A DNA stretch of 64,000 nucleotides, taken from Subdoligranulum variabile. Its GTDB lineage: Bacteria > Bacillota > Clostridia > Oscillospirales > Ruminococcaceae. Within the stretch, counting starts at the first letter, position 1. Each line of letters begins with the position of its first letter. Below are positions 1 through 8,114 of the stretch, in pieces. The DNA is taken from the NCBI GenBank assembly GCA_004554775.1, contig SFKI01000001.1:155707-219706 (forward strand), given 5' to 3'. The translations under genes and the position numbers were made by a program. The notes under the pieces are model-generated. The model had not been told where the DNA came from, did no database searches, and was given only the letters and a program-made list of their open reading frames with translations.

Positions 1-947
1 AGCGCGCCTCCCTGTGGATGAACGAGCTGTATATGGACCTCGAGGAGATCGACCACCAGATCAGCCAGTTAGCGCTGCGCGGCGTCAAAGGCACCACCGG
101 CACCCAGGCCAGCTTTATGGAGCTGTTCGGCGACGATTCCGCCAAGGTCAAGGCCGTTGAGGCTGACGTCTGCGTCCAGATGGGCTTTACCAAAGTCGTT
201 CCGGTCTGCGGCCAGACCTACAGCCGCAAGGTGGACTACAATGTACTGTCTGCCGTGGCTGGCATTGGCCAGAGCGCCATGAAGATGGCGACCGATATCC
301 GCCTGCTGGCAAACTTTAAAGAGATGGAAGAGCCGTTCGAGAAGAACCAGATCGGTTCCTCGGCCATGCCGTACAAGCGCAACCCCATGCGGTGCGAGCG
401 CATCTGCGCCCTGAGCCGCTACCTGATGGTGGACGTGCTGAACCCCGCCATGACCGCCGGTACACAGTGGTTTGAGCGCACGCTGGACGACTCTGCCAAC
501 AAGCGCATCGCCATGGCTGAGGGTTTCCTGGCGGCTGACGCCATCCTGAATATTCTGTTGAACGTCTCGGATGGGCTGGTCGTTTACCCCAAGGTCGTGC
601 GCGCCCGCGTGATGGCTGAGCTGCCGTTTATGGCCAGCGAGAACATCATGATGAAAGCCGTCAAGAAGGGCGGCGACCGTCAGGAGCTGCACGAGCGCCT
701 GCGCGAGCACGCCGTAGCCGCTGCCGCCGTGGTCAAGCAGGAGGGCAAGCCCAACGATATGATTGCCCGCGTCGAAGCTGACCCCGCCTTCGGCCTGAGC
801 CGCGAGGAGATCGAAGCAGAGCTGTCTCCCGAGGCTTTCACCGGCCGCAGCGCCGAGCAGGTCACCGAGTTTTTGCGTGACGTCATCCAGCCCGTGCTGG
901 ACGCCAACAAAGAGGACCTGGGCCAGCATGTGGAGCTGAACGTCTGA
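1..947 (+). CDS. purB: Adenylosuccinate lyase, C-terminal part
   Basis: This enzyme of purine synthesis releases fumarate from adenylosuccinate and from SAICAR in the cytoplasm. The fumarate-lyase superfamily signature GSSAMPYKRNP is at about 354-386, followed by the helical C-terminal lyase domain. The reading frame is open from base 3 (R-A-S-L-W before the first in-window Met at 18), so the gene starts upstream of the window and the Met at 18 is internal. About 315 residues are visible; the family is usually about 475 long. A convergent hairpin terminator at 1031-1072 closes the gene. Confidence 0.95.
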   Translation, partial: RASLWMNELYMDLEEIDHQISQLALRGVKGTTGTQASFMELFGDDSAKVKAVEADVCVQMGFTKVVPVCGQTYSRKVDYNVLSAVAGIGQSAMKMATDIRLLANFKEMEEPFEKNQIGSSAMPYKRNPMRCERICALSRYLMVDVLNPAMTAGTQWFERTLDDSANKRIAMAEGFLAADAILNILLNVSDGLVVYPKVVRARVMAELPFMASENIMMKAVKKGGDRQELHERLREHAVAAAAVVKQEGKPNDMIARVEADPAFGLSREEIEAELSPEAFTGRSAEQVTEFLRDVIQPVLDANKEDLGQHVELNV

Positions 948-964
948 TTTATTGCATCGTAAAT

Positions 965-1022
965 TGTAGGGGCGAATGCTTGCATCCGCCCGCAGGTCGA
1001 TGACAAGCATCGACCCCTACAA
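965..1022. repeat. Intergenic palindromic repeat, family A, copy 1
   Basis: The element begins TGTAGGGGCG and ends CCCCTACAA, with ATCCGCCCG inside. The same ends and GCGGAT/ATCCGC core recur in several other gaps of this window (about 4346, 9544, 14741, 17447, 32209 and 61423). It carries no ORF. Confidence 0.8.
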
Positions 1023-1030
1023 AACAGCAA

Positions 1031-1072
1031 AATACCCGTACTGTCTTACTAAAGGCAATACGGGTATTTTTT
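1031..1072. terminator. Convergent terminator between purB and the 1071-1868 gene
   Basis: The arms AATACCCGTA and TACGGGTATT (1031-1040, 1059-1068) form a perfect 10-bp stem, with a T tract on the plus side and TTTTG on the minus side. It can serve both converging genes. Confidence 0.8.
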
Positions 1073-1868
1073 ATGCAATTGTATCGGCGGACGTCAGGCC
1101 GGATTCCAACACATCCGCCATAAACGCGCTGTGGTCAGCGTAATCGCCGGTGGGCACAAGGGTGATGTCGTAATAGGTGACCGGCATGTCGTTGCTTTCC
1201 AGCACCTGCTTGATGGTGTGCAGGACGGTTTGCATGTCCGCCTCGGTAGGCTTGCCGTCGCACAGCACTTGTGCGCACAGGCGGCTGGGCACCTTTTGCA
1301 GCAGGGCTTTGTCAAAGGCAGCATCCAGCGGCAGATCATCCACATAGTTAGCCGGGGTCATGCCATCCTGCTCGGTATAGCAAAGGTCGATCTCTACCGT
1401 GTTGCCCTTTGCGCCGTAGACAGATGCAAAGTTTAATTCCGGGGCCTGCACGGTCAGATACGCGGCTGCCTGCTGGGCAGCTTCATCACCCAAGCGGTAA
1501 GCGGTGGTCCAGCGGTGGTCTACATAGAACACATGGTCCGGCTCAAGCTCCTTACCCCGGATTTCATCATCAGTCAGCAGCCAGAACCGCGTCTGCACTG
1601 CAAAGTTTGTATCACGGCTCTGGTCAGATTGAACGTATACCACATAGTGGAAGAACTGTCCGCCAGGGGCGGTGCGCTGGTCCCAGTGAAATGTTTCCTC
1701 CGGATATAGCTTTTCCGCATATCGAATGGCCCGATGTATAGCCCACTGTTGGCTGAGCGGGTCACCGTTGATGGCGTCAAAGACCAGCAGCAGAGCCAAA
1801 ATCAGCAGCAGGGCCGCCGCCAGTGCCAGGCGGCGCAGGTTTTTCGTCTTATTCGTCTTTATTTTCAT
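1071..1868 (-). CDS. Membrane-anchored protein of unknown function
   Basis: The 265-residue protein has a basic N-terminus, one strongly hydrophobic segment at about residues 14-31 (LALAAALLLILALLLVF), and a long mixed domain with no family I recognise. The start at 1868 is chosen because AAGGAGAG lies 8 bases upstream; an upstream in-frame start at 1886 lacks such a site. It overlaps the 3' end of the anti-sigma gene by about 20 bases, so it is probably the third gene of the sigma operon. One membrane pass and an outside domain suggest an envelope sensor or target, which is inference. Confidence 0.65.
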   Translation of the reverse strand: MKIKTNKTKNLRRLALAAALLLILALLLVFDAINGDPLSQQWAIHRAIRYAEKLYPEETFHWDQRTAPGGQFFHYVVYVQSDQSRDTNFAVQTRFWLLTDDEIRGKELEPDHVFYVDHRWTTAYRLGDEAAQQAAAYLTVQAPELNFASVYGAKGNTVEIDLCYTEQDGMTPANYVDDLPLDAAFDKALLQKVPSRLCAQVLCDGKPTEADMQTVLHTIKQVLESNDMPVTYYDITLVPTGDYADHSAFMADVLESGLTSADTIA

Positions 1869-2424
1869 GGGTACTCTCCTTTGCATAGTGCAGCAGCCAG
1901 CCGATCAGCCAGCCGATGCCGCCCAAAACAGCGTACAAGATACAGCCGGACGCCAGATTCCATAAGAAATTGCTAGGCGAGAATGATTCCAAAAAAGCCA
2001 TCTGCTTTATGATAGCATCCAGCACGGCCAGCCCCAGCGTAAACAGCAGCAGTGGCTTGCCCATGCCGGTATCCCGGCAGGTCAGAACGGCCCAGACACA
2101 CGGCAGGAACAGGATGACCCAGTTGGCGCTGCCTGTATACCCCAGGGCCACGCCCGCCGCAATGCCCACAAAGGCCAGCAGCAGCAAATGGGTGCTGTAT
2201 CGGCGGCGCAGTTTTTGCAGGATCTTACCGTCATCCGGGGCGGGCAGTTCCGGCACGGCGGGGGCATCTGTCCTCTGCCGCAAAGCGCGGCAGGCCGGGC
2301 AGGCGGCCAGGTGGGCTTTTACCAGCTCTTCACTTTCCGGGCTGGCTACACCGTCCTGCACCAGAGGCATCAGGTCGCGGCAGACCGCGCAGGGGATTTT
2401 TTTGATTTCGGCGGCTTCTTTCAC
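1849..2424 (-). CDS. Anti-sigma factor with putative zinc finger
   Basis: The 191-residue protein should bind and silence the sigma factor encoded just upstream. Near the N-terminus CAVC (residues 12-15) is followed by H-x3-C-x2-C (HLAACPAC, about residues 37-44), the zf-HC2 arrangement of anti-sigma factors. Three to four hydrophobic segments follow from about residue 78, so it is an integral membrane protein. The ATG overlaps the sigma gene's stop (ATGA, 2421-2424), giving tight translational coupling. The C-terminus overlaps the next gene. Confidence 0.8.
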   Translation of the reverse strand: MKEAAEIKKIPCAVCRDLMPLVQDGVASPESEELVKAHLAACPACRALRQRTDAPAVPELPAPDDGKILQKLRRRYSTHLLLLAFVGIAAGVALGYTGSANWVILFLPCVWAVLTCRDTGMGKPLLLFTLGLAVLDAIIKQMAFLESFSPSNFLWNLASGCILYAVLGGIGWLIGWLLHYAKESTHENKDE

Positions 2425-2921
2425 AGGTCGTAGCCCTCCTTTGCAAGTTGTTGTTTTAGCCAGGTGCGGGTGCGGTGCTCGATGACGCGAGCTGAACTTT
2501 CGCTGATGCCCAGCCGTACGGCGATCTCGGCGTAGCTGTAGCCTTGTGCCCGCAATTGCACCACGCGGCGGGCACGGTCATCTTTTTGCTGTAATAATGC
2601 CTGTACCCGCTGCCATTGCAGGCGGGTGTCGGTGCGGTCCGGCAGGGTGTCGTCGGTCAGGTAGGTCTCTAACAGGTCGTCGGCGCTGACGGTAGGGCGA
2701 CGCTTGCGCAGGCTTTCCAGCCAGACGTTGTGGGCAATGCCGAACAGCCAGGTCTTGACTGCACAATCTCCGCGGTAGGTGTGTAGCCGTCGCAGCACCC
2801 GCAGAAAGGTCTCGCTCAACAGGTCCTCAGCTTCGGCGGGGTCGTGGGTCAGGTGGCAGAGGTAGCGGTACAGGTCGGTGCGGTAGGTGTTATACAGTTC
2901 TTCCAGTTCTGGGTACGGCAT
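2421..2921 (-). CDS. ECF-type RNA polymerase sigma-70 factor
   Basis: At 166 residues it is the usual ECF size. Region 2 is recognisable (LYRYLCHLTHDPAEAEDLLS, with the TWLFGIAHN motif of region 2.4) and a region 4 helix-turn-helix ends the protein (QGYSYAEIAVRLGISESSAR). There is no region 1 or 3. Paired with the overlapping zinc-finger anti-sigma gene, it is expected to direct a stress or envelope regulon. No confident autoregulated promoter was seen upstream, where the ftsQ terminator sits. The ribosome site GAAAGGAGGG precedes the ATG. Confidence 0.92.
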   Translation of the reverse strand: MPYPELEELYNTYRTDLYRYLCHLTHDPAEAEDLLSETFLRVLRRLHTYRGDCAVKTWLFGIAHNVWLESLRKRRPTVSADDLLETYLTDDTLPDRTDTRLQWQRVQALLQQKDDRARRVVQLRAQGYSYAEIAVRLGISESSARVIEHRTRTWLKQQLAKEGYDL

Positions 2922-2992
2922 CCGCCGCCCTCCTTTCTGTTGGCGTTCATCCTGTTAGTGCGGGTTTTAGCGCCCGCGTTACAGGCAGATAC

Positions 2993-3023
2993 AAAAATTG
3001 CCCCGGCACAAGGCTGGGGCAAT
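2993..3023 (-). terminator. Terminator after ftsQ
   Basis: On the minus strand ATTGCCCC and GGGGCAAT pair around a short loop and run into TTTTTG. It lies five bases past the ftsQ stop and marks the end of the division/cell-wall cluster. Confidence 0.8.
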
Positions 3024-3027
3024 GGGG

Positions 3028-4287
3028 TTATTCGGTTGGGGGTTCCTCGGCGTTTTCCGCGTTTTCTGATTCCGGGTCAGGCTCCGGGGCAGGTTCCGGC
3101 GTGGGAGTGGGCTGCTCATAGGGCTGGAAGTAGCCGCGGATCTCGCCGTCCTCCAGCTGGTCGCTGACGTCCAGCGTGCCGCGGTCGCTTCCGGAAAGGC
3201 CCTTGTCAGGGTCGGTCAAAATCTTGGCGGCCATTCGCAGCTTGTAATCCAGGCTGCTGCTGTTGCCCAACAGCACGTCCACGCGGCCCTGGTAGGTGAA
3301 GGACAGCTGGCTCGTATCGCTGATATCCAGCGCGGTCAGGCCGTCCAGCAAGCCGTCGTCCTGCAAAAGCTGCCACAGCTGGGTGACAATATCGGTTACC
3401 GCGGGCTGGGCGGATTCCGGTGTGGCGTCGGTGCTGTCCGACTCGGCTGACGATTCGGTGTGGGCCAGCAGCGAGTTATAGGTTTCCGGGATGACCTGCT
3501 GACCGATGGCGGGGCTGAAATTGTCCGGCAGTTTGGCGTTGAGCAAGATCAGGCCGTCAGGCTGCGAAACTTCCAGCCGCAGAATACGCAGCGAATCGCT
3601 GAGCACCATCCACCCGCCGGAGTACATGCAGGTAAACCGCTCGGTGGCGGGGGTCAGCCGCACCACAACGGTGGCGGGCATCTGCACAGCCACCTCCACC
3701 TTGTCCAGATACGGGAACTGCGCTTGCAGCTGCTGCGTTTTTTCGGCGGTCGAAAAGCCGAACAGGTTCGAGTTTTTCTCAATGTCCAATGCGGCAATGA
3801 TCTCATCCTCGGTATAAATGCCGGTGTTGGCGGGGGTGGTGCGGTCGAAGTTTTCGACACGGAAGATGGCCACCTTAAACAGCAGATTGACCGATACAAA
3901 CGCGCCGATGGCCAATACTGCCAGTACCGTCAGCACACCCAGTAAGCGGCGGCGGCGCGTGCGGCGCAAGATCTCGGCCTGCGTAACGCGGCGCTGGCGG
4001 CGCGGCGAGCCCGGCGTGTAGCCGTTTTTTTGCGGGTTGATCTGCTGTTGCGGGCGGCGGGCATTGGGCTGCGTCTGCCCAGGGCGTGGCTGGCCCTTGC
4101 GCTGCGGGGGATTTTGGCTGGGGCTGCGCGTTTGATTGGGGCGCGGGGCACTTCCGCGCCGGGGCGGCTGCTGTGCGGGGGCACCACGTTTTTCCAACCC
4201 AATGCGGCTGCCCATGCTACGGCGCGGGGCGCGTGCGGGATGACCGGCCCCGGATTTTTGCCCGCGGCTGCGTTGGTTGTAATCCAT
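3028..4287 (-). CDS. ftsQ: Cell division protein FtsQ/DivIB with POTRA domain
   Basis: This bitopic divisome protein works with FtsL and the septal PBP. A cytoplasmic tail of about 110 residues, unusually rich in Arg, Pro, Gln and Gly, is followed by one membrane segment (about 114-136, LLGVLTVLAVLAIGAFVSV) and a POTRA domain starting IFRVENF with the FtsQ-typical DKVEV and PATVVVRL strands. The C-terminus is a Pro/Glu-rich acidic tail. At 419 residues it is longer than most homologues because of both tails. It is last in the cluster and has its own promoter-like site at 4470-4498. Confidence 0.88.
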   Translation of the reverse strand: MDYNQRSRGQKSGAGHPARAPRRSMGSRIGLEKRGAPAQQPPRRGSAPRPNQTRSPSQNPPQRKGQPRPGQTQPNARRPQQQINPQKNGYTPGSPRRQRRVTQAEILRRTRRRRLLGVLTVLAVLAIGAFVSVNLLFKVAIFRVENFDRTTPANTGIYTEDEIIAALDIEKNSNLFGFSTAEKTQQLQAQFPYLDKVEVAVQMPATVVVRLTPATERFTCMYSGGWMVLSDSLRILRLEVSQPDGLILLNAKLPDNFSPAIGQQVIPETYNSLLAHTESSAESDSTDATPESAQPAVTDIVTQLWQLLQDDGLLDGLTALDISDTSQLSFTYQGRVDVLLGNSSSLDYKLRMAAKILTDPDKGLSGSDRGTLDVSDQLEDGEIRGYFQPYEQPTPTPEPAPEPDPESENAENAEEPPTE

Positions 4288-4345
4288 GGGGTCGGCCTCC
4301 TTTCTATGATACGGTTATTTTTGCAGGGGTGGGCATTGTGCGATA

Positions 4346-4445
4346 AACGCAAGATGCCACGGGCGGATATGGAATCCGCCCTTACGGCGAGAGGGTATGT
4401 TGTGCTGGCCGCAAGGCTGCGGGGGCGACCAATGGTCGCCCCCAC
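4346..4445. repeat. Intergenic palindromic repeat, family A, copy 2
   Basis: Two palindromic modules lie between ftsQ and murG: GGGCGGATATGGAATCCGCC at 4361-4380 and a GGGGGCGACC/GGTCGCCCCC palindrome at 4420-4443. There is no coding sequence. The gap from 4288 to 4546 holds this element plus the murG terminator and ftsQ promoter. Confidence 0.75.
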
Positions 4446-4469
4446 GGAATGCGTTGGCAGTCTGCATTT

Positions 4470-4498
4470 ATTATAGAAGAAACGATACAAAAAAACAA
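4470..4498 (-). promoter_or_regulatory. Sigma-A-type promoter for ftsQ
   Basis: On the minus strand TTGTTT and a perfect TATAAT are separated by 17 bases. The -35 box falls in the T tract of the preceding terminator, so ftsQ may be transcribed separately from the rest of the cluster. Confidence 0.6.
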
Positions 4499-4528
4499 GA
4501 GCGGAGACAGCGGATGCGCCCCCACTCT
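4488..4528 (-). terminator. Probable terminator after murG
   Basis: On the minus strand AGAGTGGGG can pair (with wobble) with CTCCGCTCT, followed by TTGTTTTTTTG. It lies about 20 bases past the murG stop. Confidence 0.55.
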
Positions 4529-4546
4529 GGTTACAAAATCATTGCA

Positions 4547-5662
4547 TTATTTTACTAATTCCAGCAGCTTTTCGGTAATAAGGTCCAAGCTGTGCGGATT
4601 GCCAAGGGTCTTGGCGTTAGTGCCCATCTCGGCCAGCTTGCCCGGCTGGGAAAGCAGCTGCTGCACGGTCTCAATCAGACCTTCGCCGGTCAGGTTCTTT
4701 TCCTCAATGACCACGGCGGCCCCGCCCTTTTGCAGCTCCAGCGCGTTATAATACTGATGGTTTTCAGCCACGTTGGGGCTGGGGATCAGGATGGACGCGC
4801 GGCCCACGGCTTCCAGCTCGGCCAGCGTCAGCGCACCGGAACGTGCAATGACCAGGTCGGCTGCGGCCAAAAGCTGCGGCATGTTGTTGATATAAGGCGT
4901 AACGACGAGATTTTCGCCCGGCGCAAAGCCTTTTTCTTTTTCCAGCTTTTCAAACAACTCCACGCCTCGGCTACCGGTGGCATGCAGGTGCAGCACGTTC
5001 GCGCCCTGCTGCTTTTCCCACGCGCAGAGGTCGGCCACGACCTGGTTGATGCGGTCGGCACCCAGGCTTCCGCCAAAGCTCAAAATCACGGTGCGGTCAC
5101 CGGCTTTCAGGTTGCGGCGGGCGGCTTCGCGGTCAGCGGTCAGTACTTCGGGGCGGACGGGGTTGCCCACGACGGTGGTTTTTTCGGGATGGCCGAGCTT
5201 CTCGACCGCATCGGCGCTGGCGGAAAGCACCACGTCCACGTCCTTTGCCAGCAGCTTATTGGTCACACCGGGGAAAGCATTCTGCTCCTGAATGGCCGTT
5301 TTGATGCCGCGCTTGGCGGCGGCGCGCACGATGGGGCCGCTGACGTAACCGCCGCAGCCGATGACCAGATCCGGCTTGACCTCGTTCAAGATTTTTTGGG
5401 TACGCGGGCCGGACAGTGCCAGATGCCACAGGGCCACGATGTTGCGCACAATGTTCTCGGCATTCAGGCGGCGTTGGAAGCCGTTGATCTCGATATGGTG
5501 GAAGGGGTAGCCTGCCTTGGTGACAAGGCCGTACTCCATGCCTTCACGGCGGCCGGCAAAGTGGATCTCAGCGGTCGGCTCGGCCGCTTTCAGGGCACCG
5601 GCAATCGCCAGCGCCGGGTTGATATGGCCGGCCGTACCACCGGCAGCAATCAGAACACGCAT
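4547..5662 (-). CDS. murG: UDP-GlcNAc:lipid I N-acetylglucosaminyltransferase
   Basis: MurG adds GlcNAc to lipid I to make lipid II on the inner face of the membrane. The N-terminus MRVLIAAGGTAGHINPALAI is the donor-side GGTGGHI loop, and the C-terminal UDP-GlcNAc site is clear (IARSGALTLAELEAVG ... IPSPNVAENHQ). The start at 5662 is preceded by GGGGAG; an upstream Met at 5704 is rejected because it adds 14 unconserved residues. At 371 residues it is typical for the family. It follows ftsW in the cluster. Confidence 0.96.
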   Translation of the reverse strand: MRVLIAAGGTAGHINPALAIAGALKAAEPTAEIHFAGRREGMEYGLVTKAGYPFHHIEINGFQRRLNAENIVRNIVALWHLALSGPRTQKILNEVKPDLVIGCGGYVSGPIVRAAAKRGIKTAIQEQNAFPGVTNKLLAKDVDVVLSASADAVEKLGHPEKTTVVGNPVRPEVLTADREAARRNLKAGDRTVILSFGGSLGADRINQVVADLCAWEKQQGANVLHLHATGSRGVELFEKLEKEKGFAPGENLVVTPYINNMPQLLAAADLVIARSGALTLAELEAVGRASILIPSPNVAENHQYYNALELQKGGAAVVIEEKNLTGEGLIETVQQLLSQPGKLAEMGTNAKTLGNPHSLDLITEKLLELVK

Positions 5663-5732
5663 ACTAACTCCCCTTTTCAGGCAAAGCAGCCCGGCGTTAC
5701 GCATCGGACGGCGCTGCCTTTTGTGTAAGCCG

Positions 5733-7028
5733 TCACACCTCGCGGCGGCGGTAAGCTTTGCGGTGCAGGCGGTGCTCCAATTCTTCCTGCTCGCGCTGGC
5801 GGCGGGCTTCGCGGCGGCCGTTCCCGGCGCGCGATATGCTTAGCATAATGCCCATCTCACCAAGCAAGATCAGCAGACTGGTGCCGCCGTAGGAAAAGAA
5901 CGGCAGGCTGATGCCTGTATTGGGCAGCAGCGCCGTGGCCACGCCGATATGGCAGAACACCTGCCACGCGACCTGCGCCATAATGCCGATGCCCAGCAGC
6001 GTGCCGAAGAAATCCGGCGCGTTGAGCGCAATAAAAATGCCCTGCACGATGAGCGCGCCAAACAGCACGATAAGGGCCAGCGCGCCGATGAAACCAAGTT
6101 CCTCGCACACGACGGAGAAGATAAAGTCATTCTCGGCGTAGGGCAGCCACTGGTGCTTTTGCACGCTGTTGCCGATGCCGACGCCGAACAGCCCGCCCGT
6201 GGAGATGGCGTAGATGCTCTGCCGGGTCTGCCACAGCATACCGGCGGTGTCGGTCGGGGTCAGGCCCCAGACGCCGCCCAGACGGTCCGCCGCGTAGCCG
6301 TCGCCCTTGGCAAGGGACTGGTAAAAGTACCAGGCACCTGCCAGCGCAGCCGGGACAGCAACGCCCCACAGCTTTAAGCCGCCCGCCCCGGCGCACACCA
6401 GCATACTGGCAAAGATCATTGCCATCAGCAGCATGGCCGAGTTATGGGGTTCCAGGCGCAGCAGGACCAGGATCGGGAACAGCAGGCAGGCCGGTTTGAT
6501 AACGCAATGGAAAAGGCTTTTGATCTCCCGCTGGTGGCGGTCCAGAATATCCGCTGTGCCCAAAATCACAGCAAATTTTGCCAGCTCGGACGGCTGCAAG
6601 GACATGCCGCCCGGCAAGTAGACCCAGCGGTAACAGCCGTTGTTATCGCTGGGCATGAACAGCGCCAGCACCAGCAGTGCCAGCGTAATGACGTAAAATG
6701 TCCAGAACATGTACCTCAAAGCGCGGTAGTTGACCAGCGACACAGCCAGCATAACCACAAAGCCCACACAGGCAACGATGGCCTGCGGGCGGATGAAGTA
6801 GTAAATGTTGCCATCGTGGTTGGTGTAGCCGCTGGAATAACTGGCAGAGAACATCATAATAAGCCCGTAGGCCAGTATGACGGCCAGCGTGCCGACAAAG
6901 GTCCAGGATAGATGGCCCCGCTCCTCTTTGGGCAGGCGGATGACGCGCACCATGCGGATGATATTGCCAAAGGTGCGGTCCAGGATCACACCCAAAATGC
7001 CATACAGATGCGTAACCAATGGGTGCAA
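5733..7028 (-). CDS. ftsW: FtsW/RodA/SpoVE-family lipid II polymerase
   Basis: This is a SEDS glycosyltransferase that polymerises lipid II with a class B PBP. There are about ten membrane segments and the hallmark sequences FSASYSSGY, QPSELAKFA, SIYAISTGGLFGVGIGNS, AENDFIFSVVCEELGFIGA and the final LPNTGISLPFFSYGGTSLL. At 431 residues it is of usual size, with an N-terminal extension of about 40 residues before the first membrane segment. Its place between mraY and murG favours the divisional FtsW role. The start at 7028 has AAGGAGG 10 bases upstream. murD, which commonly sits before ftsW, is missing. Confidence 0.93.
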   Translation of the reverse strand: MHPLVTHLYGILGVILDRTFGNIIRMVRVIRLPKEERGHLSWTFVGTLAVILAYGLIMMFSASYSSGYTNHDGNIYYFIRPQAIVACVGFVVMLAVSLVNYRALRYMFWTFYVITLALLVLALFMPSDNNGCYRWVYLPGGMSLQPSELAKFAVILGTADILDRHQREIKSLFHCVIKPACLLFPILVLLRLEPHNSAMLLMAMIFASMLVCAGAGGLKLWGVAVPAALAGAWYFYQSLAKGDGYAADRLGGVWGLTPTDTAGMLWQTRQSIYAISTGGLFGVGIGNSVQKHQWLPYAENDFIFSVVCEELGFIGALALIVLFGALIVQGIFIALNAPDFFGTLLGIGIMAQVAWQVFCHIGVATALLPNTGISLPFFSYGGTSLLILLGEMGIMLSISRAGNGRREARRQREQEELEHRLHRKAYRRREV

Positions 7029-7044
7029 GCCTCCTTATGGTTGA

Positions 7045-8058
7045 TTATGCGATGCAGATGTAGAAGATGCCCATTGCCACGCCGATGGCCGCGATGAGGG
7101 CGAAGAAGCCGTCGATCTTGACTTCTTTCCAGCCGCGCAGTTCAAACGCATGGTGGATGGGGGTCATTTTGAAGATGCGCTTGCCGTGGGTAGCCTTGAA
7201 ATAGATGCGCTGGATAACCACGGTCATGGCATCCCAGATATAAACGATGCCGAAGAAAAGCACCAGCTCGGGGCGGTCCATCACAAAGGCCAACGCCGTG
7301 ACCATGCCGCCGAAGAACATGCTGCCGGTATCGCCCATAAAGACCTTGGCCGGGTAGAAGTTCCACAGCAGAAAGCCCACACAGGCGCCCGCCGTGGTCG
7401 CAGCCAGCAGCGAGACATGTACAAAGCCCAGCAGGCTGCCCGCCAAAAGATACCCCAGCATCGAGACAAAGGTCACGCCGGTGCAAAGGCCGTCAAGTCC
7501 GTCGGTCAGGTTGACGGCATTGACCAAAAAGATAATGCCGAAAAACGCGATGGGATAGTACGCCAGCCCCAGATCGACCATGCCCGCAACCGGGAACATA
7601 ACGCTGGTGGACAGCAGCCCCAGGCTGTGCAGGCCAACCATAAAGCCGACCGTAACGGCGACCTGGAAAACGATCTTCTGCCAGGCAGTCAGGCCCAGAT
7701 TGCGGTGCTTGACGACCTTGATGAAGTCATCCAGGAAGCCGATCAGGCCATTGCCGAATGCGAGAAACAGCACCAGCATGCCTGCGGCCATCTGCTGTTG
7801 GCCCAGCACTTCCGGCACAGAGGCATGGAACAGCCCATACACCACGCCAAGCGTGAGCAAAATGCCAAAGATAAAACCCAGGCCGCCCATGGTGGGGGTT
7901 CCGTTTTTCTTGTTGTGCCAGGTCGGGCCTTCCTCTCGGATGGTCTGGCCAAAGTGCAGGCGGTGCAGTGCCGGGATCAACAGCCAGCAGGTAATAGCCG
8001 TAACAGCAAAGCCGCCGATGGCACCGGCCGCTAAAATTGCGGAGACAGTAGGCTCCAT
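7045..8058 (-). CDS. mraY: Phospho-N-acetylmuramoyl-pentapeptide transferase
   Basis: MraY links UDP-MurNAc-pentapeptide to undecaprenyl phosphate to form lipid I. The 337-residue polytopic protein carries the family motifs KNGTPTMGGL, FLDDFIKV (aspartate pair), NLTDGLDGL, FMGDTGSM and PIHHAFELRGWKE. GGAGG lies 9 bases before the ATG. It sits between murF and ftsW, the normal neighbourhood. Confidence 0.97.
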   Translation of the reverse strand: MEPTVSAILAAGAIGGFAVTAITCWLLIPALHRLHFGQTIREEGPTWHNKKNGTPTMGGLGFIFGILLTLGVVYGLFHASVPEVLGQQQMAAGMLVLFLAFGNGLIGFLDDFIKVVKHRNLGLTAWQKIVFQVAVTVGFMVGLHSLGLLSTSVMFPVAGMVDLGLAYYPIAFFGIIFLVNAVNLTDGLDGLCTGVTFVSMLGYLLAGSLLGFVHVSLLAATTAGACVGFLLWNFYPAKVFMGDTGSMFFGGMVTALAFVMDRPELVLFFGIVYIWDAMTVVIQRIYFKATHGKRIFKMTPIHHAFELRGWKEVKIDGFFALIAAIGVAMGIFYICIA

Positions 8059-8114
8059 GCAGTCATTCCTCCAAATCCTTATCTCAATGCGGGCGCGGCT
8101 GCACGGGGCATGCG

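Noticed and set aside
69..1010. Long minus-strand frame opposite purB
   Set aside because: It is antisense to a clear purB reading frame and has no ribosome site; GC-rich codons on the plus strand create open antisense frames.
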